The notes under the pieces: generated by a model
Seen by the model: the letters and a program-made list of their open reading frames with translations, nothing else
What the model was told of the DNA's origin: nothing
The model's database searches: none
Part shown: positions 54,984-62,586 of the stretch, piece after piece
How the letters are laid out: every line of letters starts with the position of its first letter
How positions within the stretch are numbered: position 1 is the first letter of the stretch
Position numbers and translations under genes: made by a program
Assembly (NCBI RefSeq): GCF_023721835.1
Contig: NZ_JAMKFE010000015.1
Coordinates: 83,766-147,765 of the forward strand
DNA from: Caldimonas mangrovi
GTDB taxonomy: Bacteria; Pseudomonadota; Gammaproteobacteria; Burkholderiales; Burkholderiaceae_C
Length of the DNA stretch: 64,000 nt
Reading direction: 5' to 3'

Positions 54984-55286
54984 GTGCTGTATCTCGTTGC
55001 AATCACCTGGCTCTATGTCGCTTTGATGATGGCTGTGGCCGAAGCGTTCAGCAGCCAGGGCACCGTGCTCGGCGCGGTCTTCACCTTCATGCTCTATGGG
55101 TTGGGACCGGTCGCCCTGGTGGTGTACCTGCTGGGCACTCCGGCCCGGCGCAGGGCGCAGCAGGCGCAACGGCAAGCGGCGCTGGGGTCGGCAGCAGCGC
55201 CCTCACCTCCGGCGGCCATCGGCGATCCAGACGGCGGCAGCCATGCGGCCGGTGACGCCGTCGCGCCGGAACGAAAAGAACCGTGA
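54984..55286 (+). CDS. Small membrane protein, 100 residues
   Basis: The product starts at a GTG and has two hydrophobic helices (about 2-21 and 28-50: VLGAVFTFMLYGLGPVALVV), followed by a basic Arg/Gln stretch and a polar tail. No family recognised. It is read away from phaC, and its last 84 bases overlap the end of pgeF on the other strand. The hydrophobic pattern and high third-base GC support a real gene. Confidence 0.65.
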   Translation: MLYLVAITWLYVALMMAVAEAFSSQGTVLGAVFTFMLYGLGPVALVVYLLGTPARRRAQQAQRQAALGSAAAPSPPAAIGDPDGGSHAAGDAVAPERKEP

Positions 55287-55991
55287 GCGGTCTTCGACGG
55301 TACACCAGTGGCCCCCACCGACCTTGACCACCCCGGCGGCGGCAAGCCGGTCGCGGGCCAGACCTGGCAGGTCAGCCCACCACTTGCCGGCCCGCGCACC
55401 GGACCGGAACCGCAGGGCCGCTCCGGCCTGCGCCTGGCGGAAAACCTGTCTTACGTCATCCCCCACCTCGAAGCTGTCGGCACCGATGCAAGGGCCGAGC
55501 CAGGCCAGCAGGTCGGCCGGCTCGCAGCCCCCCGCCACGCACAGCGCCGCCACGGTGTGGTCGAGCACACCTGCGGCGAGCCCGCGCCAGCCGGCATGCG
55601 CGGCGGCCACCGCGCGGCCATCGGGTGAAGCGAACAGCACCGGTAGGCAGTCGGCCACCATCACCGTGCAGGCCAGGCCCGGCTCGGTGGCCAGCGCCGC
55701 GTCGGCTTCGACGGGCATCCCGCTCCGGGTGTGCTCCGGTCGCAGGTGCACCACCTTGGTGCCGTGCACCTGGCGCAGGAACACCGGCTCGGCCCGCAGC
55801 ACTGCGACCAGGCGCGCGCGGTTGCCTGCCACGGCGTCCGGGGCATCGCCGACATGGTCCCCCAGATTGAGGCTGTCGTAGGGGGCCGCGCTGATGCCGC
55901 CGGCCCGGGTGGTCATCAGCGCGCCGACACTGGGCGGCACCGGCCACTCGGGCCGCATCCAGGCTGCGGCCGTCACGTCGTGTCCGCTCAT
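55203..55991 (-). CDS. pgeF: Peptidoglycan editing factor PgeF (laccase-domain protein, YfiH)
   Basis: The 262-residue product has the family zinc ligands: His in FLRQVHGTKVVHL, Cys in VMVADCLPVLF and His in AAAHAGWRGLAAGV, with GPCIGADSFEVGDDV. PgeF removes wrongly added residues from peptidoglycan precursors; relatives have purine nucleoside phosphorylase or adenosine deaminase activity. A gene of this family commonly lies near phaC in related bacteria. Its start is seven bases after the maiA-like stop, in the same direction. Confidence 0.93.
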   Translation of the reverse strand: MSGHDVTAAAWMRPEWPVPPSVGALMTTRAGGISAAPYDSLNLGDHVGDAPDAVAGNRARLVAVLRAEPVFLRQVHGTKVVHLRPEHTRSGMPVEADAALATEPGLACTVMVADCLPVLFASPDGRAVAAAHAGWRGLAAGVLDHTVAALCVAGGCEPADLLAWLGPCIGADSFEVGDDVRQVFRQAQAGAALRFRSGARAGKWWADLPGLARDRLAAAGVVKVGGGHWCTVEDRSRFFSFRRDGVTGRMAAAVWIADGRRR

Positions 55992-55998
55992 CGGCGCC

Positions 55999-56640
55999 TC
56001 AACCCTCGGCGTCGGGGCAACGCGACGGCTGGGCCGCCATGAATGCCGGGTGCTGCATGCAGTGGTCGAAGACCTTCATGACGGTCGGGACGTGGTCGAG
56101 CCGGCATTCGAAGCGCCGGGCGTTGAAGATCTGCGGCACCAGCACGCAGTCGGCCAGCGTGGGCCGGTCGCCGTGGCAGAAGGGGCCGGCGGCCGGGGCT
56201 GCCGCGAGTTGCCGCTCCACGGCTTCGAGGCCGCTCTCGACCCAGTGCCGATACCAGGCGGTCTTGGCCTCGTCGCTCGCCCCGAGTTCCTTCACCAGGT
56301 ATTTCAGCACGCGCAGGTTGTTCAACGGATGGATCTCGCAGGCGATGTCGAGCGCCAGCGCCCGAACGCGCGCCCGCCCGGCGGCATCGGCCGGCAGCAA
56401 CGGCGGTTCGGGGTGGGTTTCCTCGAGGTATTCGATGATCGCGAGCGACTGGGTCAGCGTGTGATCGCCGTCCTGCAGCACCGGCACCAGGCGTTCCGGC
56501 GAGATCGACGCGAAAGGCTCCTTGAGCTGCTCGCCCTTGACCAGGTGGACCGGCGCATAGTCGTACCCGAGGCCCTTGAGTTCGAGGGCGATGCGCACGC
56601 GGAAGGAAGCGGAGGAACGGAAGTAGTTGTGCAACCTCAT
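55999..56640 (-). CDS. maiA: Maleylacetoacetate/maleylpyruvate isomerase (zeta-class GST)
   Basis: This 213-residue protein has the zeta-class signature SSASFRVRIALELKG, the glutathione-site block LTQSLAIIEYLEETHPEPPL and a C-terminal all-helical domain with ALALDIACEIHPLNNLRVLK. It isomerises maleyl- to fumaryl-acetoacetate or -pyruvate with glutathione. A fumarylpyruvate hydrolase-like gene lies nearby on the same strand, past ubiC, so a gentisate-type route (NagL-like) is as likely as tyrosine breakdown. No ring-opening dioxygenase is in the window. Confidence 0.9.
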   Translation of the reverse strand: MRLHNYFRSSASFRVRIALELKGLGYDYAPVHLVKGEQLKEPFASISPERLVPVLQDGDHTLTQSLAIIEYLEETHPEPPLLPADAAGRARVRALALDIACEIHPLNNLRVLKYLVKELGASDEAKTAWYRHWVESGLEAVERQLAAAPAAGPFCHGDRPTLADCVLVPQIFNARRFECRLDHVPTVMKVFDHCMQHPAFMAAQPSRCPDAEG

Positions 56641-56726
56641 GCGCGGCAGTGTAGCCAGCTTCGATGTCGATGCTGCGGCGACCCCATCGCTATGATGGCG
56701 CCCGCTTGCCCTTCCACCCGGTGTCG

Positions 56727-57281
56727 ATGTCGTCCTGGTCTTCCCGCCCCCTGCCCTGGTGTCGCGTGCGCCGCTGGCTCACCGCCGGCGGCTCGCTGAG
56801 CGCGCGGCTGCAGGCGGTGTGCGAGAGCTTCACCGTGCAGCGGTTGCGCCAGGGGCCGAGCGCTTTGCGCGCCGGCGAAGCCGCTGCGCTGAACAAGCCC
56901 GGCGGCCGGGTGCACGCGCGCGAGGTGGTGCTGCGCTGCGACGGCGAGCCGATCGTCTATGCGCGCAGCCTGGTCGATGCCCGCCATGTGCGAGGCCCAT
57001 GGCGCGCATTGCGAGGGCTGGGCACCCGCCCTCTGGCGCAATTGCTGTTCCAGGACCGCGCCATTGCACGCTCGGCGCTGGAGTACCAGCGTCTGTGTCC
57101 GGCCGGCGCATGGCGCCGGCAGGTGGCGCGCCGCTGGCTGGAAGCAACGGGCGAGCCGTTGCCCGCCGGCACATGGTGGGCGCGACGCTCCCGCTTCAGA
57201 AAAGGGGGAGCGACGCTGCTGCTGCTCGAGGTGTTCTCGCCCGCCCTGGAACGGCGTCGGACCGTCAAGCGACGACGCTGA
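56727..57281 (+). CDS. ubiC: Chorismate lyase UbiC
   Basis: UbiC turns chorismate into 4-hydroxybenzoate and pyruvate, the first committed step of ubiquinone. The 184-residue product (start MSSWSSRPLPWCRVRRWLTA) has SLSARLQAVCESFTVQRLRQ, VHAREVVLRCDGEPIVYARS and LGTRPLAQLLFQD, all features of the family; the C terminus has WARRSRF and LLLLEVFSPA. An ATG 63 bases upstream is possible but adds poor sequence. ubiA is not adjacent. It lies alone between two minus-strand genes and overlaps neither. Confidence 0.88.
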   Translation: MSSWSSRPLPWCRVRRWLTAGGSLSARLQAVCESFTVQRLRQGPSALRAGEAAALNKPGGRVHAREVVLRCDGEPIVYARSLVDARHVRGPWRALRGLGTRPLAQLLFQDRAIARSALEYQRLCPAGAWRRQVARRWLEATGEPLPAGTWWARRSRFRKGGATLLLLEVFSPALERRRTVKRRR

Positions 57282-57963
57282 CGCGCAGCGGCACGAGCCC
57301 GTCGATGCGGCCTTCCAGCGTGTCTTCGGGCAACACGGCGCCCACGCCTGCGGGAGTGCCCGAGAAGATCAGGTCGCCGGGCGCCAGCGTCCAGGCCATC
57401 GACAGGTGCTCGATCACCTCGGCGATGCTCCAGATCAGCTTGCTGGTGCGACTGTTCTGCCGGGTCTCGCCGTTGACCGTCAGCGCGATGGCGGCGTCAT
57501 GCACCCCCGGCACCTGCGCTGCGGGCGTGATCGGGCCGATCGGAGCGGACTCTTCGAAGCCCTTGCCGACGCACCAGGGGCGGCCCTGCTTCTTCATCTC
57601 GTTTTGCAGGTCGCGCCGGGTCATGTCCAGGCCGACGGCGTAACCCCACACATGTTCAAGCGCCTGGGCCGCCGGGATGTCACGCCCGCCCTTGCCGATG
57701 GCCACGACCAGCTCCAGCTCGTGATGCAGGTTCTTGGTCAGACCGGGATAGCGCATGCGGCCGGTCTCTCCTTGCGCCACCGGGAGCACCGCATCGGCCG
57801 GTTTCATGAAAAAGAACGGCGCCTCGCGGCCGGAATGGCCCATCTCGATCGCATGCTCGACATAGTTGCGCCCGACGCAATAAATCCGGTGGACCGGGAA
57901 GGTATCGCTGCCGCCGACCACCGGGACGCGGGGAATCGGGGCCGCTTGAAGGACGTCGCTCAA
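57265..57963 (-). CDS. Fumarylacetoacetate hydrolase family protein, fumarylpyruvate hydrolase-like
   Basis: The 232-residue product has the FAH fold marks: HRIYCVGRNYVEHAIEMGH, FFMKPADAVLP, metal ligands Glu-x-Glu in HHELELVVAIG and Asp in GLDMTRRDLQ, then LIFSGTPAGVG. Likeness is closest to small NagK/YcgM-type hydrolases that split fumarylpyruvate or related acylpyruvates. The maiA-like isomerase would make its substrate. Its last 17 bases overlap the end of ubiC on the other strand. Confidence 0.9.
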   Translation of the reverse strand: MSDVLQAAPIPRVPVVGGSDTFPVHRIYCVGRNYVEHAIEMGHSGREAPFFFMKPADAVLPVAQGETGRMRYPGLTKNLHHELELVVAIGKGGRDIPAAQALEHVWGYAVGLDMTRRDLQNEMKKQGRPWCVGKGFEESAPIGPITPAAQVPGVHDAAIALTVNGETRQNSRTSKLIWSIAEVIEHLSMAWTLAPGDLIFSGTPAGVGAVLPEDTLEGRIDGLVPLRVSVVA

Positions 57964-58064
57964 GGGTTACTCCTGATCGTTGAGCCCTCCATGCTACTGC
58001 GGCGCGGCTTCCAAGCGGCTTGACAGGGCCTGCGAGCGGCCGGTCGCAGGCTACACTGCCCGCC

Positions 58065-58610
58065 ATGCTTCATGCCCGCCAGATCAAGCATTGCCGAGCC
58101 TGCGGCTCACCTGTCACGTACCTGATCCCCGCGGACGACAACCGCGAGCGCGCCGTGTGCGGGGCGTGCGGGACCATCCACTACGAAAACCCGCTGAACG
58201 TGGTCGGCACGGTACCGATCTGGGACGACCGGGTGCTGCTGTGCCGCCGCAACATCGAGCCACGCTACGGCTTCTGGACCTTGCCGGCCGGCTTCATGGA
58301 ACTTGGCGAAACCACCGAGCAAGGCGCCTTGCGCGAAACCGAGGAAGAAGCGGGGGCCACCATAGAACTGCAGGGCCTGTTCACGCTGCTGAACGTGGTG
58401 CGGGTCGGCCAGGTGCACCTGTTCTATCGCGCGCGGCTGCTCAACGATCATTTCAACCCCGGCCCGGAGACCATCGAGGCGCAGCTGTTCGCCGAGCAGG
58501 AGATTCCCTGGGAGGAACTCGCCTTCCGTACGGTGAGGGAAACGCTGAAACACTATTTTTCCGACCGAGCCCGGGGTCAATTCGGCGTTCATACGGCCGA
58601 TATCGCGTAG
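58065..58610 (+). CDS. Nudix hydrolase with N-terminal zinc ribbon
   Basis: The 181-residue product has a four-cysteine ribbon at about 10-33 (HCRACG...VCGACG), then a Nudix domain with the box GFMELGETTEQGA followed by LRETEEEAGA. This layout is shared with NADH pyrophosphatase-like and NudC-related proteins, though it is shorter than NudC. Substrate is probably a nucleoside diphosphate derivative such as FAD, ADP-ribose or NADH, which I cannot narrow. It is read away from the FAH gene, 101 bases apart. Confidence 0.88.
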   Translation: MLHARQIKHCRACGSPVTYLIPADDNRERAVCGACGTIHYENPLNVVGTVPIWDDRVLLCRRNIEPRYGFWTLPAGFMELGETTEQGALRETEEEAGATIELQGLFTLLNVVRVGQVHLFYRARLLNDHFNPGPETIEAQLFAEQEIPWEELAFRTVRETLKHYFSDRARGQFGVHTADIA

Positions 58611-58686
58611 GAGTTCCGGTTTCGGCTCTCCAGTCCGAGAACCTGCGACCCGACCGGGAACCGAAGGGCTTGCTCCCCCATAGCCG

Positions 58687-60876
58687 ATGACCGCTCAGAT
58701 TCCGTCCGCCAACAAGCCACTGCCGACCGGCGCTGCCGCACGGCAGCGCGAAGATCTGGTCCATCCTGATCCGCTGCTCGACTGCCTCGTGGAGGTCTGC
58801 CGCCTGCATGGGGTCGGCGCCTCGCGCGCGTCGCTGTCGGCCGGGTTGCCGCTGGTGCAGGGGCGCCTGACGCTCGCACTGGTCGAACGTGCTGCCGCGC
58901 GCGCCGACATGGCGAGCAAGCTGCAACGGCAGCCGCTCGACAAGATCGACCCCGCCCTGCTGCCGGCCATCCTGATCCTGCACGGCGACGAAGCCTGCGT
59001 CCTGCTCGGCTGGGATGCGCAGACCGGCGCCGCACGGTTGCTGATGCCGGCCTCGGGCCAGGGGTCGGTCAGCCTGCCGCGCGAAGAACTGGCGCAGCGC
59101 TACGTCGGGCTCGCCCTGTTCGTGCGGCCGCATTTCCGCTTCGACGCGCGCACACCCGACGTGCGCAAGCCGCGCAGCCGACACTGGTTCTGGGGCGCAT
59201 TCTCGGAGCAGCGCTTCGTCTACCGAGACATCCTGTGGGCGGCGTTGCTGGTCAATGCCTTCGCGCTGGCCTTTCCGATGTTCTCGATGAACGTCTACGA
59301 CCGGGTGGTGCCGAACAACGCGGTCGAGACGCTGTGGGCGTTGGGCATCGGCGTCGCACTGGTGCTGACCGCCGACCTCGTGATGCGGTTGCTGCGCGGT
59401 CGTTTCGTCGACGAGGCGAGCGCGCGCATCGACGTGCAGATTTCTGCGCAGCTGATGGAACGGGTGCTCGGCATGCGCATGGAGTCGCGGCCGGAGTCGG
59501 TCGGCTCGTTCGCGTCCAACCTGCGCGGCTTCGAGCAGGTGCGCGACTTCATCGCCTCTTCGACCGTGACGACGCTGATCGATCTGCCCTTCGCCGTGCT
59601 GTTCATCGTCGCGATCGCCTGGATTTCACCCTGGCTGGCGGTTCCGGTGCTCGCGGTTTTCGTGCTGGTGCTGGTGATCGGCTACTTCCTGCAGCACCGT
59701 CTGCATTCGCTGGCCGAGGTGACCTACCGCGCCAGCGCGATGCGCAACGCGACGCTGGTGGAAAGCCTCACCGCGCTGGAGACCATCAAGTCACAGGGCG
59801 CCGAAGGCGTGATCCAGAGCCGCTGGGAGCGCGCCAACACCTTTCTCGCCGGGCTCAACGTGCGCATGCGCGGGCTGTCGGCCAAGGCGATGTACGGCAC
59901 GGCCTGGGCGCAGCAACTGGTGTCGGTGATCGTCGTGATCGTCGGCGTGTACCTGATCGGCGCGCGCGAGCTGACCATGGGCGGGTTGATCGCCTGCACG
60001 ATGCTGTCGGGCCGTGCACTGGCGCCCGCCGGGCAGATCATCGGGCTGCTGATGCAGTACCAGGGCGCCCGCACGGCGCTCGACTCGCTGAACAAGATCA
60101 TGGATCAACCGGTCGAACGGCCGCTGGGCAAGAGCTACGTACAGCGCAAGGAATTCCGCGGCGAGATCGAGTTCCGCAACGTCAAGTTCGCCTACCCCAA
60201 CCGGCAGGATGCCGCACTGGACAGCGTCAGCTTCAAGATCAACCCGGGTGACCGGGTGGCGCTGATCGGCCGCGTCGGCTCGGGCAAGACGACGATCGAG
60301 AAGCTGATCCTGGGGCTGTACGCGCCCACCGAAGGTTCGGTACTGATCGACGGCATCGACCTGCGCCAGCTCGACCCGGCGGACGTGCGCGCCAATGTCG
60401 GCTGCGTATCGCAGGACGTGATGCTGTTTTACGGCACGCTGCGCGACAACGTCACCTTCGGCCTGCCCTTTGCCGACGACACGGCCATCGTCGCGGCCGC
60501 CGAGGTGGCCGGGCTGACCGAGTTCATCAATCGCCACCCGCGCGGCTTTGACATGATGGTCGGCGAGCGCGGCGAATCGCTGTCGGGAGGGCAACGCCAG
60601 AGTGTCGGCATCGCCCGGGCCGTGCTGCACAACGCGCCCATCCTGCTGCTCGACGAGCCGACCAGCGCGATGGATTTCTCGACTGAGGCGCACATCAACC
60701 AGAAGATCGCGCAGTACGCCGAAGGCAAGACCATCGTGCTCGTCACGCACCGGACCTCGCTGCTGTCGCTGGCCAACCGGGTCATCGTCGTCGACGGCGG
60801 CCGCGTGGTGGCCGATGGGCCGCGTGATCGCATCCTGGAGGCCTTGTCGGCCGGCAAGATCGCGAGGGCGGCATGA
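58687..60876 (+). CDS. lapB: Type I secretion ABC transporter, LapB-like
   Basis: The 729-residue protein has an N-terminal C39-like domain (about 25-150, DPLLDCLVEVCRLHGV) without a recognisable Cys-His peptidase pair, an ABC membrane domain (about 175-455, with FPMFSMNVYDRVVPNNAVET) and an ATPase with Walker A GRVGSGKTT, signature LSGGQRQ and Walker B ILLLDEPTSAMD. C39-like transporters of this group export giant RTX adhesins in one step. The adhesin gene is just downstream and the adaptor gene overlaps the stop by four bases. An outer-membrane TolC/LapE partner is not in the window. Confidence 0.94.
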   Translation: MTAQIPSANKPLPTGAAARQREDLVHPDPLLDCLVEVCRLHGVGASRASLSAGLPLVQGRLTLALVERAAARADMASKLQRQPLDKIDPALLPAILILHGDEACVLLGWDAQTGAARLLMPASGQGSVSLPREELAQRYVGLALFVRPHFRFDARTPDVRKPRSRHWFWGAFSEQRFVYRDILWAALLVNAFALAFPMFSMNVYDRVVPNNAVETLWALGIGVALVLTADLVMRLLRGRFVDEASARIDVQISAQLMERVLGMRMESRPESVGSFASNLRGFEQVRDFIASSTVTTLIDLPFAVLFIVAIAWISPWLAVPVLAVFVLVLVIGYFLQHRLHSLAEVTYRASAMRNATLVESLTALETIKSQGAEGVIQSRWERANTFLAGLNVRMRGLSAKAMYGTAWAQQLVSVIVVIVGVYLIGARELTMGGLIACTMLSGRALAPAGQIIGLLMQYQGARTALDSLNKIMDQPVERPLGKSYVQRKEFRGEIEFRNVKFAYPNRQDAALDSVSFKINPGDRVALIGRVGSGKTTIEKLILGLYAPTEGSVLIDGIDLRQLDPADVRANVGCVSQDVMLFYGTLRDNVTFGLPFADDTAIVAAAEVAGLTEFINRHPRGFDMMVGERGESLSGGQRQSVGIARAVLHNAPILLLDEPTSAMDFSTEAHINQKIAQYAEGKTIVLVTHRTSLLSLANRVIVVDGGRVVADGPRDRILEALSAGKIARAA

Positions 60877-62300
60877 AGCTGCTGATGGTGATCGGAAAAG
60901 TGCTGTTCGGCTTGCTCGAAGGCCTGCGTCGGCTGCTGCAGCCTGCCGTCGATCGCGTGCTCGGGCCGGTCGACGCCACGGCCGAGGAGCAGCGCGCGGC
61001 CTATCGAGGCTTCGAATTCGAGGCGGACGAAGTGATGAACCGGCGCCGCACTGCGCACGCGCAGCGCATCGTGCGCACCGCGCTGCTGGTGCTGCTGGTG
61101 CTGCTGGTCTGGGCGGCGCTGGCCCACGTGGACGAGATGACGCGCGGTGAAGGCAAGGTGATCTCGTCGCGTCAGCTGCAGGTGGTGCAGTCGCTCGACG
61201 GCGGTGTGGTCGCCGAAATCCTGGTGCGCGAAGGCCAGGTCGTCGAGCCCGGCCAGTTGCTGCTGCGCATCGACGAAACACGCGCCGTGTCGGGCGTGAA
61301 CGAGAGCCAAGCGCAGGTGTTCGCGCTGCAGGCCCGCGCGGCACGGTTGCGCGCGATTGCCGAGGACACGGCGTTCGCGCCGCCCAAGCCCAGCGACGGC
61401 AACACTGCCGAACAGCGCACCGTCGACGAGGAGCGGCAACTGTACCAGTCGCGCCAGTCCGAGCTCAACACCTTGCTGCTGATCAACCGCCAGCAGCTGC
61501 AGCAGCGCCAGGAAGAGCTGCGCGAAATGCAGGCCAAGCGGAGCTCTGCGGCGCGCGGGCTCGAGCTCGCGCAGCAGGAACTGAACAAGACCCGGCCGCT
61601 GCTGGCTTCGGGGGCGGTGTCGGAGGTGGACATCCTGCGTCTGGAGCGCGAGGTGGCGCGCTTCCGCGGCGATGTCGACCAGGGCACGGCGCAGATTGCC
61701 CGGGTGCAGGCGTCGATCGGCGAGGCGCAGCGCAAGATACAGGAAACCGAGATTTCTTTCCGCAACGAGGCCCGCAAGGAACTGTCGGACGTCGTCGCCA
61801 AGCTCAATGCGCTGAACGAAGGAGCGGTGGCACTGGCCGACAAGGTCGACAAAACCTCGGTACGCTCGCCGGTGCGCGGCACCGTGCAGCGCCTGCTGGC
61901 GAATACGGTCGGCGGCGTCGTGCAGCCCGGCAAGGACATCGTCGAGATCGTGCCGCTGGACGATGCGCTCCTGCTCGAGGCTCGCGTGCTGCCCAAGAAC
62001 ATCGCTTTCATCCGCCCTGGCCAGCGGGCGACCGTCAAGTTCACCGCCTACGATTTCTCCATCTATGGCGGGCTGCAGGCGGAAGTCGTCAACATCAGCC
62101 CGGACACCGTGGTCGACGAGCGCGGCAACGCGTTCTACGTCGTGCGCGTGCGCACCGACCGGCCGAATTTCAGCGAAAAGCTTCCCATCATTCCCGGCAT
62201 GACGGCCGAGGTCGACATCCTCACTGGCAACAAGACGGTGCTGGCCTACCTGCTCAAGCCCATTCTTCGGGCCAAGTCCGTCGCCCTCAGCGAGCGCTGA
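60873..62300 (+). CDS. lapC: Type I secretion membrane fusion protein, HlyD/LapC-like
   Basis: The 475-residue product has a cytoplasmic N terminus of about 65 residues, one membrane helix at about 67-86, and a periplasmic part with a lipoyl-like half (VVQSLDGGVVAEILVREGQV), a long coiled coil (about 190-310) and the HlyD family segment TVGGVVQPGKDIVEIVPLDD. It bridges the ABC transporter to the outer-membrane channel. The start overlaps lapB by four bases. Confidence 0.94.
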   Translation: MKLLMVIGKVLFGLLEGLRRLLQPAVDRVLGPVDATAEEQRAAYRGFEFEADEVMNRRRTAHAQRIVRTALLVLLVLLVWAALAHVDEMTRGEGKVISSRQLQVVQSLDGGVVAEILVREGQVVEPGQLLLRIDETRAVSGVNESQAQVFALQARAARLRAIAEDTAFAPPKPSDGNTAEQRTVDEERQLYQSRQSELNTLLLINRQQLQQRQEELREMQAKRSSAARGLELAQQELNKTRPLLASGAVSEVDILRLEREVARFRGDVDQGTAQIARVQASIGEAQRKIQETEISFRNEARKELSDVVAKLNALNEGAVALADKVDKTSVRSPVRGTVQRLLANTVGGVVQPGKDIVEIVPLDDALLLEARVLPKNIAFIRPGQRATVKFTAYDFSIYGGLQAEVVNISPDTVVDERGNAFYVVRVRTDRPNFSEKLPIIPGMTAEVDILTGNKTVLAYLLKPILRAKSVALSER

Positions 62301-62586
62301 CCCCCAGCGCACGGTGGCCGGGCGCGCACTTTGCGGGCCCCGCTTTACCAAGCAGATCACGAAAACCCCCGAATTCGAGCCCAAATCTGCCACCCGGCAA
62401 TCAACGCCGGCGCGCGTGGGCCGTTGAAGCATCGGCGCGCGCGCATTTCCGCCAGATTCGGGGTGCAAACGTGCTGAGGATCACGTTTTCGGACGGTCGA
62501 GCCGCCCCCGTGGAAGCATTGTTTCCCTATTCTGTAGCTAACTGTTTCAAAGTGCGCTACGCGCCCTGCCTAGAAGGAAAAACGAC
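62301..62586 (+). other. 286-base leader between the secretion genes and the adhesin gene
   Basis: No gene is supported here. The stretch is somewhat less GC-rich near 62510-62560 and ends with AGAAGGAAAAACGAC before the adhesin ATG, a good ribosome site. Adhesin genes of this type often have their own c-di-GMP-linked promoter; I see no specific site. Confidence 0.4.
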
